Source of the DNA: a bacterium
GTDB taxonomy: Bacteria > Ratteibacteria > UBA8468 > B48-G9 > JAFGKM01
DNA: 5,267 nt
Direction of reading: 5' to 3'
NCBI GenBank assembly: GCA_035371905.1
Contig: DAORXQ010000107.1
Location: forward strand, 1 to 5,267
Shown one piece after another: positions 1-5,267 of the stretch. The position numbers and the translations under genes were made by a program. Under the pieces are notes generated by a model. The model ran no database searches. It was given only the letters and a program-made list of their open reading frames with translations, and had not been told where the DNA came from. Positions within the stretch are counted from its first letter, which is position 1. Each line of letters begins with the position of its first letter.

Positions 1-237
1 GCATATTTTCTGTTTTTGTTCACCTATTATTGGTTTCTCACATCCAGGATAAACAGGAATATTTTTTTCGCTTTTTTCTATTAGATAACTCGCCATCATA
101 CTTCTTTTTTCTGATTCTCCTGTAACTGTTGTAATTCCAAGAATTTGACAAAAAGGGTTTGAAAGTAAATAAGAGAGACATATCGCATCATCAATATCAG
201 ACCCGATATCAGTATCAAGCAGAATTTTTTCTTTCAT
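1..237 (-). CDS. Nucleoside hydrolase (IU_nuc_hydro family), N-terminal part, runs off the window
   Basis: Only the first 79 codons are visible; the frame is open to base 1, and the family is usually about 300-330 residues. Reading leftward from ATG at 237-235 the protein begins MKEKILLDTDIGSDIDDA. The Asp-rich motif at residues 8-17 (D8, D10, D14, D16, D17) is the family's N-terminal calcium- and ribose-binding loop. This version is two residues longer than the classical DTDPGxDDA, a form I recall from some family members. LGITTVTGE at about residues 34-42 matches the usual second strand. The family hydrolyses the N-glycosidic bond of ribonucleosides to give ribose and a free base, normally in the cytoplasm because there is no signal peptide. 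Substrate preference cannot be read from this fragment. AAGGA lies 6 nt before the start. It follows the macro-domain gene by 28 bp with no terminator between, so the two are probably cotranscribed. Confidence 0.9.
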   Translation of the reverse strand, partial: MKEKILLDTDIGSDIDDAICLSYLLSNPFCQILGITTVTGESEKRSMMASYLIEKSEKNIPVYPGCEKPIIGEQKQKIC

Positions 238-243
238 AATATT

Positions 244-248
244 TCCTT
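244..248 (-). promoter_or_regulatory. Ribosome binding site of the nucleoside hydrolase gene
   Basis: On the minus strand AAGGA is followed by 6 nt and then ATG at 237-235. It supports this start and shows that the second gene of the leftward operon has a normal leader, unlike the first. Confidence 0.75.
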
Positions 249-265
249 ATTAAATTGGTACAATA

Positions 266-805
266 TTAAAGATTTTTATATTTTTTGAGTTCTTCTGAAA
301 AAATTGAGAATGAAATTTCATCAAAAAGAACAAATCTTATTTTTTTTATGTTTTTTAATTCAGGAACAGTATCTATAATTGCTCTGATTGAAATTTCTCC
401 TGCTTCTTTTAAAGGATAACCAAAAATTCCAGTTGAAATTGCAGGAAAAGCAATTGATTTTAGACCTTTTTCATCAGCAAGTTTAAGGGAATTTACAAAA
501 CACATCTTCAATTTTTCAGCAGGATTTTTTTCTTCAGAATAAACAGGTCCGAGTGTATGAATTACAAAAGGATTTGGAAGTTTATATCCCTTTGTTATTA
601 CCGCTTCTCCTGTCTTAATAGGTGCATATTTCTTACATTCTTCATATAATTCTGGACCTGCTTTTTTATGTATAGCACCTGCAACACCACCTCCAGGAGC
701 AAGATATTTATTTGCAGCATTCACAATAACATCAATATCAGGTTGTTCAGTTATATCACCTTTTACACATTCAATTTCAACACCTTTAATTTTTAAAGCA
801 ATCAT
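266..805 (-). CDS. Macro-domain protein (ADP-ribose binding / possible ADP-ribosyl hydrolase)
   Basis: This 179-residue protein is a single macro domain of normal length. The ADP-ribose pocket is visible in order: GDIT at residues 16-19 (D17, adenine contact), VNAAN at 28-32, the GGGVAGAIH loop at 38-46 (diphosphate and ribose), IHTLGPVY at 82-89 and the second phosphate loop PAISTGIFGYP at 121-131. Family members bind ADP-ribose, and many remove ADP-ribose from proteins or deacetylate O-acetyl-ADP-ribose. The residue that is a catalytic Asp in MacroD/YmdB-type enzymes (GGGVDG) is Ala42 here, as in the Af1521-like type, so hydrolase activity should not be assumed. The protein has no signal peptide and is cytoplasmic. 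The ATG at 805-803 has no Shine-Dalgarno site, and the promoter places transcription start at about the same base, suggesting a leaderless mRNA. It is first in a leftward pair with the nucleoside hydrolase. Confidence 0.92.
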   Translation of the reverse strand: MIALKIKGVEIECVKGDITEQPDIDVIVNAANKYLAPGGGVAGAIHKKAGPELYEECKKYAPIKTGEAVITKGYKLPNPFVIHTLGPVYSEEKNPAEKLKMCFVNSLKLADEKGLKSIAFPAISTGIFGYPLKEAGEISIRAIIDTVPELKNIKKIRFVLFDEISFSIFSEELKKYKNL

Positions 806-840
806 ATTTTTATTTTACTACTATAATTTAAATTTGACAA
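806..840 (-). promoter_or_regulatory. Promoter of the macro-domain / nucleoside hydrolase operon
   Basis: On the minus strand the -35 hexamer is TTGTCA (840-835), the spacer is 17 nt (834-818) and the -10 hexamer is TAAAAT (817-812). Each hexamer differs from the sigma-70 consensus at one base. Six bases separate the -10 from the ATG, so the predicted first transcribed base is about 805, the A of the start codon. The -35 overlaps the -35 of the plus-strand promoter. Confidence 0.65.
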
Positions 841-861
841 AAATTTTTTTATATGTATAAA
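834..861 (+). promoter_or_regulatory. Promoter of the YdjC / glycoside hydrolase operon
   Basis: A perfect -35 hexamer TTGACA (834-839) is followed by a 16-nt spacer and the -10 hexamer TATAAA (856-861). The predicted start point is near 868, giving a leader of about 20 nt that contains the Shine-Dalgarno site. The -35 overlaps that of the divergent promoter, and the last base of the -10 is the first base of the operator. Confidence 0.7.
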
Positions 862-876
862 TGTAAACGGTTACAT
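861..876 (+). promoter_or_regulatory. LacI/CcpA-family type operator
   Basis: ATGTAAACGGTTACAT is palindromic at 14 of 16 positions around a central CG. Its inner 14 bases (862-875) match the catabolite-responsive-element consensus TGWAANCGNTNWCA at every position; LacI/GalR-family repressors generally bind such CG-centred palindromes. It begins at the last base of the -10 and covers the predicted start point, the usual position for a repressor site. No regulator gene lies in the window, so whether a local sugar repressor or a global CcpA-like protein binds here is unknown. Confidence 0.7.
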
Positions 877-877
877 A

Positions 878-882
878 AAGGA
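878..882 (+). promoter_or_regulatory. Ribosome binding site that fixes the YdjC start
   Basis: AAGGA stands 6 nt before ATG at 889-891, with the same motif and spacing as the nucleoside hydrolase gene. It favours 889 over the in-frame upstream ATG at 853, which lies within the promoter, before the predicted transcription start. Confidence 0.8.
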
Positions 883-888
883 AATTTT

Positions 889-1638
889 ATGCAGGAAATA
901 AAACTATACACAAGAGGAGATGATGCTGGAATAAGTATAGGAACAAATCTTGCAATTCATACTGCCTGTAAAAATGGGATTTTGAAAAACATTTCTTTAA
1001 TTCCAGTATCTCCATATATAAAGGATGCTTATAATCTTTTTTCTAATCTGGAAAATGTGAGTTTTGGACTTCATATTACTCTTACCTGTGAATGGAGAAA
1101 TATTAAATGGGGTCCTATTCTTAAAGAGAAGGTTAAAACAATTACTGATAAAAATGGTTATTTTTTTCCTGATGGAAAAACACTTTTTGAAAATAAGCCT
1201 GAAAGAAAAGAAATGGAAATTGAAATAGAAGCACAATTTGAATACCTTGAAAGTTTAGGTTTTGAAATTTCATATATTGATATTCATATGGGTATTGGCT
1301 GGATTAATGGAATAGAAGAGTTTATACAAAGATTATGTAAAAAAAAGAGAATTCTTTTTGTTGATAAACTGTATAAGAAATTCCCTGATTTTAACCTTGA
1401 CTATGAAAAATTTATAAATAATCTTGAAAACCTTGAAAATGGAGAATATTTACTTATAACTCATCCTGCATTTAATACAGAGGATATGAAATTTTATTCA
1501 ACTTACTGGGAAGATGCAGATAAAATAATAGAAAAAAGAAGTTTTGATGCAAAGATTTTAATTGATGAAAGAGTAAAGAATATAATTACGAAAAAAAATA
1601 TTAAAATTGAAAGATTTAAAAATGGAGGAGGAAAATGA
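889..1638 (+). CDS. ChbG/YdjC-family carbohydrate deacetylase-like protein
   Basis: The 249-residue protein has the YdjC (ChbG/HpnK) fold markers: YTRGDDAGIS near the N-terminus (D11, D12), GLHITL with H62, YIDIHMG with H133, and LITHPAF with H192. In the family an Asp and two His bind the catalytic metal; D12, H62 and H133 are the likely set, and H192 sits in the late His motif. ChbG removes an N-acetyl group from chitobiose-type sugars, while other members act on different N-acetylated sugars. The first motif here is RGDDAG rather than the common NADDFG, so the substrate is uncertain. There is no signal peptide, so it should be cytoplasmic. The start at 889 is chosen for its Shine-Dalgarno site; the frame also opens at ATG 853, but that adds 12 residues (MYKCKRLHKGNF) from promoter DNA. 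Its stop overlaps the next start as ATGA, implying translational coupling. It is probably repressed through the operator at 861-876. Confidence 0.88.
   Translation: MQEIKLYTRGDDAGISIGTNLAIHTACKNGILKNISLIPVSPYIKDAYNLFSNLENVSFGLHITLTCEWRNIKWGPILKEKVKTITDKNGYFFPDGKTLFENKPERKEMEIEIEAQFEYLESLGFEISYIDIHMGIGWINGIEEFIQRLCKKKRILFVDKLYKKFPDFNLDYEKFINNLENLENGEYLLITHPAFNTEDMKFYSTYWEDADKIIEKRSFDAKILIDERVKNIITKKNIKIERFKNGGGK
1624..1631 (+). promoter_or_regulatory. Strong ribosome binding site of the glycoside hydrolase gene
   Basis: GGAGGAGG lies inside the last codons of the YdjC gene (encoding its Gly-Gly-Gly end), 3 nt before ATG at 1635 if the whole run is counted. It is the strongest Shine-Dalgarno match in the window and fits coupled, high-level translation of the secreted enzyme. 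Confidence 0.75.
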
Positions 1639-2975
1639 AGAAATTTTTTGTTTTATTTGTCTGTTTTGTAAGTTTTGTTTTTTCTGCTGATTATATCTGG
1701 ATTGAGGGTGAGAATCCTTCAAAAAGTAATTTTCAGTTAAGTGTCTGGGCTGGAAATAGGGGTGTAATTTTATCTGATGGAAAATGGGCAACTTTTACAT
1801 TGAATAAGGAAGAAATTGCAACAAAGGTTCCAAAAGAAGGACTTTTTCTCTCATATGATTTTAGTGTTGAAAAAGAGGGTGAATATGATATATGGACAAG
1901 AATAGGGTATGAGTGGGTAAGAGCACCTTTTGAATGGAGAATAGATGAGGATGAATGGAAAGAAATAGGATATGATATTCAAACAACAAATGTTATGGAG
2001 GTAAGTACCTGGTGTGAAATTGCCTGGTTGAAAATTGGAAGAGTTTTTTTAAAAAATGGAAATCATACAATTACATTTAAATGGACAAAATCAGGAAGAG
2101 ATGGAAGATTATTAATTGGAATTGATTGTATTGCACTTATTAAAGGAAATTTTTATCCTGAAGGTAAGTTAAAACCAGGTGAAATATATGATGAAGAGAT
2201 TGATAAAAAAGCAAGGGAAAATATTTTTAAAATTGAATATAAAAATGATTTAAAAGAAAGACAGGAATTTTCATTAAATGGTGTCTGGGAGATTGCAAGA
2301 TATGATGATGAAGACATGGATTCAAACCCTTATGAACCAGAAAAAACATTACCAACTGAAAAAATCTCATATTTAAAATGGAGGGGTATTGAAGTTCCTT
2401 CTGATGCATGGAAAAGACCTGATTTGATTTTTGCTCACAGAGTTATTTACAGAACAAAACTTGATATCCCTTCTGATATAAAAAATAAAAGTTTTATTTT
2501 ACATTTTTCAGGAACAAACTGGATTGTAAGTGTTTTTTTAAATGGTAAATATATTGGAGGGCAAAGGTCAGTTCTTGTTCCATGGGATATAAACATTTCA
2601 GATGGAGTAATACCGGGAAAAATTAATGAACTTTTATTAATTGTTAAAGGTCCTTATTATGCATTTGATGTTAAGGCAAATAATAGTTCTGACCTTGACA
2701 GATTGAGAAACAGACCCAAATCAATCCTGAATAATTGTAAATTTATAGCACCTATATATCCATCTTCAAAAGGAGAAGGAGATGGTTCACAGACAGGTAT
2801 AATTTTTCCTGTTAAATTAATTATCACAGGAAATACTTATATTTCCGATGTTTTTGTTAAAACATTTGTGAAGGATAAAAAGATTGAGATTGAATATGAA
2901 ATAAAAAATGATGAAAAAACTGAAAAAAATTGTGAAATTGCACCTGTTATTATAAACAAAAAACTGAAAAAGTAG
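1635..2975 (+). CDS. Secreted multidomain GH2-type glycoside hydrolase, N-terminal segment (frame ends at an apparent -1 frameshift)
   Basis: This 446-codon frame is the first third of a larger enzyme. Residues 1-18 form a signal peptide: two Lys, a hydrophobic stretch from 4 to 16, and likely cleavage after FSA. Residues 20-170 (WIEGENP, GEYDIWTRIGYEW, GNHTITFKW) look like a CBM6/CBM35- or malectin-like beta-sandwich. Residues 211-400 resemble the GH2 N-terminal sugar-binding domain (FSLNGVWEI, WRGIEVPSDAWK, VIYRTKLDIP, VFLNGKYIGG, VPWDI). An Ig-like domain starts near 405 and is cut by the TAG at 2973-2975 after INKKLKK. The domain's expected remainder, ending in the GH2-like LWWP motif, continues in the -1 frame, so this is one gene with a break and not two enzymes. 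The start overlaps the YdjC stop. Polymer specificity cannot be told. Alone this segment lacks the catalytic barrel and should have no hydrolase activity. Confidence 0.85.
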   Translation: MKKFFVLFVCFVSFVFSADYIWIEGENPSKSNFQLSVWAGNRGVILSDGKWATFTLNKEEIATKVPKEGLFLSYDFSVEKEGEYDIWTRIGYEWVRAPFEWRIDEDEWKEIGYDIQTTNVMEVSTWCEIAWLKIGRVFLKNGNHTITFKWTKSGRDGRLLIGIDCIALIKGNFYPEGKLKPGEIYDEEIDKKARENIFKIEYKNDLKERQEFSLNGVWEIARYDDEDMDSNPYEPEKTLPTEKISYLKWRGIEVPSDAWKRPDLIFAHRVIYRTKLDIPSDIKNKSFILHFSGTNWIVSVFLNGKYIGGQRSVLVPWDINISDGVIPGKINELLLIVKGPYYAFDVKANNSSDLDRLRNRPKSILNNCKFIAPIYPSSKGEGDGSQTGIIFPVKLIITGNTYISDVFVKTFVKDKKIEIEYEIKNDEKTEKNCEIAPVIINKKLKK

Positions 2976-5267
2976 AAAAAATATTGAATCCCTTAAAAAT
3001 TACAATTCAACCTTCAGAAATAAAAAAGGTTAAATTTGAGGAAAAATGGGAAAATCCAAAATTATGGTGGCCTGAAAGAAATCCTGAACTTTACATTCTC
3101 AAAACAACTGTTAAGGATGAAAATGGAGAAAATGACATACATAAATTACAGTTTGGTTTCAGAGAATTAAGCATTGATGGTAAACATTTTCTTTTAAATG
3201 GAATTAAATGGCATTTCTGGAACTGGGTTGATGTTGGAAGAGTTGAAAACACAGATGATTGGCTTAAAAAATATGAGAAACAGAACGATAGATTTCATAG
3301 AATTGCTTATGACCATGATAGAATTTTCGGTTGCAGGGAAGAGGCACTTAAATTTTTTGATGAAAATGGAATACCAGGACGTTTATCCACCTGTATTGAT
3401 GGTATGTTTATAACTTATGACCTTGATAATCCTGTTGTATGGGAACATTTTAAAGAACACATTCAGCAGGTTGTAAAGAGATATAGAAATCATCCTTCAA
3501 TAATGGTCTGGAGTTTAGAAAATGAATTGCTTCTTATAAATGCTTTCTGGAGACACTGGAATACTTATAAAAATATTGAAAAGTTATGTGGTGAACTTAT
3601 AAAAATTCAGGAAGAACTTGACCCTACAAGAAAAAGTATGTTTGATGGTGGAGGAGATGTTGGAGAATTTGCTTCTATTAACTGTCAGCATTACACCTGG
3701 CCTAAAGGAGAGACATTCCCGAAATTTGCTTATGATTATCCAGGAAAAAAAGAAAATGCATATGCAGAAAGAACAAGAGAAATTTATAATTGGGACAAAA
3801 AAAGACCATTAATTCTCGGGGAAGTATTTTTTTATGGTGGAAATCCAAATAATGTTATATGGATAGGAGGACCTGATGTTTACAGGGGAAGAGAAAAAGC
3901 CGATTTATTTGCAGCAAAATATGCAAGAATTTGCACAGAAGGAGCAAGATGGCAGGAAGTAACAGGAATATGTCCATGGGTTGAATGTCTACCTGGTGCT
4001 GAAAAATCTTTTTCTCCAAAGGCAGTATTTGTAAGAGAACATAACAGTTGCTTTTTTTCTGGAAATCAGATGAGCAAAACAATTAGAATTTTCAATGATG
4101 ATAAAGAAGATGATAATTTAACATTCCAGTGGCAACTTATTTTTGATGGGAAAATTATTGAAAGAAGTCAGAAAACATATAAAGTCAAGGCGGGTGAATA
4201 TGTTGAAGATATCCTTAAAGTCAATTTACCTTTTGTCCAGAAAAGACTTGATGGAAAAATTATATTTAGATTACTTTCTGCAAATTTAGGTAATAAAGTT
4301 GTCTTTGAAGATGAAAAGGTTGTTTCTGTATTTCCAAAAATAAGTAAAGTAAATTTCAAAAATTTAAATTCAAATAATCTTTTTGTTTATGATAATGAAG
4401 GCAAGATTAAAGAAGCACTTAATTTTTTTGGTTTGAATTTTTCTACTTTAAATGATTTAAATTTAATTCCAGATAATTTAGATGTCTTAATCATTGGTTC
4501 AAACAGTATAAATAAGGATAATAGAAAAACTTTGTCAGAAAAGGTTAAATCACTTTTAAAAAAAGGAAAAAAAGTAGTAATATTTGAACAAGATACACCT
4601 CTTGAAAAAAATGAGTTACCTATAAGTATTGATGTTTTAAGACCAAGGAAAAGTCCAACTGAAATTTACAGTGAATTTTTAAAACCAGAAGGAGCAAGTG
4701 GTTCAATATGTTTTCCAGTTGCTCTTTCTCATCCAGTTCTTGAAGGTCTATCAAAAGATGATTTCTTTACCTGGATTGATGACTATAATTTCAAATCAAG
4801 TTATAAAACTCCAGAAAAAGGAGCAATTTCAATAATACAGGCAGGAGATGATTTGAATTTAACACCAATGATGGAAATAAGAGATGGAAGTGGAAGTTTA
4901 ATTTTATGTCAGTTACTTATCGGAGAAAAATTTGAAAAAGAACCGGTTGCTCAAAAACTTTTTTATAACATTCTTTCATATTTTGATAAGATTAAAGGTA
5001 AGGGAGAAAGTAAGATTTATTTCTATTCTTCAGGAGATGATAAACTTAAAGATTTCATAAAGTCAACAGGAGCAAAAATTGAAGAGATAAATAAGATTGA
5101 AGATTTTTTAAGCGGTAACAGTGTTTCAATAATAAAGGGAACAAAGGAAAATTTAAAGTATATTGTAGATAATAAAAATAAAGTTGATGAATACTGTAAA
5201 AATGGAAACTGGATTGTAATTTTTAATGTTGAGCCCCAGTCAATAAATGAGTTTAATAAAATTGTTG
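2936..5267 (+). CDS. GH2-type glycoside hydrolase, catalytic and C-terminal segment (-1 frame, runs off the window)
   Basis: The frame is open from 2936, after a stop at 2933-2935, to the window end: 777 codons with no plausible start of its own, so it continues the preceding segment. Residue numbers count from codon 2936. The rest of the Ig-like domain ends with LWWPERNPELY at about 43-53. The TIM barrel opens with FGFRELSIDGK at 73-83 and FLLNG at 85-89. NHPSIMVWSLENE carries the likely acid/base E197, and RPLILGEVF the likely nucleophile E296; their 99-residue spacing suits a retaining clan GH-A enzyme. A beta-sandwich spans about 382-470. Two Rossmann-like segments follow, near 482-690 and from 693 to the end, the first recalling the amidotransferase-like domains appended to some beta-galactosidases. 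The barrel diverges from classical GH2 after strand 2 (YDHDRIFG), so the substrate is open. The protein is extracellular or periplasmic through the upstream signal peptide. The terminus is not in the window. Confidence 0.82.
2957..2975 (+). other. Frameshift junction in the glycoside hydrolase gene
   Basis: Frame 0 reads AAC AAA AAA CTG AAA AAG TAG from 2955. The downstream frame, one base earlier, reads ACT GAA AAA GTA GAA from 2963. One extra A in the six-A run at 2958-2963 would give INKKTEKVEK and join the two frames cleanly. Alternatively G-AAA-AAG at 2966-2972, directly before UAG, resembles an imperfect -1 slippery heptamer and would give INKKLKKVEK. The sequence alone cannot separate a base lost in sequencing, a real mutation and recoding. 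Confidence 0.8.
4379..5266 (+). repeat. Two diverged copies of a Rossmann-like segment within the hydrolase C-terminus
   Basis: Copy 1 (4379-4588) runs from LFVYDNEGKIKEAL through VLIIGS to KKGKKVVIFEQ. Copy 2 (5012-5227) runs from IYFYSSGDDKLKDFI through VSIIKGT to CKNGNWIVIFN. Both show beta-strand, acidic turn, K-[IL]-K helix, a Gly, a hydrophobic strand ending II-(K)-G-[ST], a Lys-rich helix and a final G-x-x-[VI]-VIF strand, with near-equal spacing of about 70 residues. This is a protein-level resemblance seen by eye; the DNA is not obviously repeated. Confidence 0.45.

Noticed and set aside
311..320. Palindrome TGAAATTTCA, also at 1263-1272
   Set aside because: Both copies lie inside genes and encode ordinary Glu/Ile/Ser stretches; such AT palindromes are expected by chance in this composition.
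853..888. Upstream in-frame ATG giving a 261-residue YdjC protein
   Set aside because: It overlaps the -10 hexamer, precedes the predicted transcription start, has no Shine-Dalgarno site, and the added residues are not family-like; ATG 889 has AAGGA at 6 nt.
997..1236. Minus-strand open frame inside the YdjC gene
   Set aside because: It is antisense to a gene with clear family motifs; its Phe/Lys/Ile-rich translation reflects AT-rich DNA, and no start signal is seen.
1558..1791. Minus-strand open frame across the YdjC/hydrolase junction
   Set aside because: It lies antisense to two well-supported coding regions and shows no recognisable motif.
2984..3010. Hairpin TTGAAT/ATTCAA as a terminator or frameshift stimulator
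   Set aside because: It has six mostly A-T pairs with a 15-nt loop and no U-run, lies 11 nt past the heptamer, and is within coding sequence; too weak to support either role.
2976..3403. Independent start for the catalytic segment (TTG 2984 or ATG 3401)
   Set aside because: No Shine-Dalgarno site precedes either, and starting there would cut an Ig-like domain or the barrel in half.
3198..3413. Plus-strand open frames at 3198-3413 and 3618-3812
   Set aside because: Both lie in another frame inside the TIM-barrel coding sequence, which is unbroken and carries the catalytic motifs; these are shadows.
3855..4359. Minus-strand open frames at 3855-4082 and 4168-4359
   Set aside because: They are antisense to the hydrolase, with low-complexity hydrophobic translations and no start signals.

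Overview
The window is AT-rich bacterial DNA (roughly 30% GC by eye) with dense genes, short Shine-Dalgarno sites (AAGGA, GGAGGAGG), almost exclusive use of AGA/AGG for arginine and very few CpG dinucleotides. Taxonomy cannot be fixed from this. An uncultured, carbohydrate-degrading, AT-rich bacterium is the best description; a lineage near Omnitrophota/PVC or a thermophile such as Dictyoglomus is only a guess.

Layout: two transcription units diverge from an 83-bp control region (806-888). Leftward (minus strand) runs a macro-domain protein (805-266), followed after 28 bp by the N-terminal quarter of a nucleoside hydrolase that leaves the window at base 1. Rightward (plus strand) runs a ChbG/YdjC-family deacetylase-like protein (889-1638), which overlaps by ATGA the start of a large secreted multidomain glycoside hydrolase of the GH2 type. 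That hydrolase gene begins at 1635, stops prematurely at 2975 and continues in the -1 frame to the end of the window without reaching its stop. Joined across the shift it exceeds 1,200 residues: signal peptide, CBM-like beta-sandwich, GH2 sugar-binding domain, Ig-like domain, TIM barrel with both expected catalytic glutamates, a second beta domain, and two Rossmann-like domains that resemble each other.

The control region is the most informative short stretch. The divergent promoters have overlapping -35 hexamers (TTGACA on plus, TTGTCA on minus, sharing 835-839). The macro promoter places its start point at the ATG itself, so that mRNA is probably leaderless. A 16-bp near-palindrome, ATGTAAACGGTTACAT (861-876), fits the LacI/CcpA-type operator consensus and lies over the predicted start point of the deacetylase-hydrolase operon.

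Inferred biology: the rightward operon degrades an external glycan. The secreted GH2 enzyme would release sugars or oligosaccharides, the YdjC protein would process an (N-acetylated?) oligosaccharide in the cell, and a LacI-family repressor encoded elsewhere would respond to the sugar. The leftward pair suggests ADP-ribose or nucleoside turnover. No tRNA, rRNA, CRISPR array, mobile element or factor-independent terminator was seen, and no stretch over 300 bases lacks a gene.
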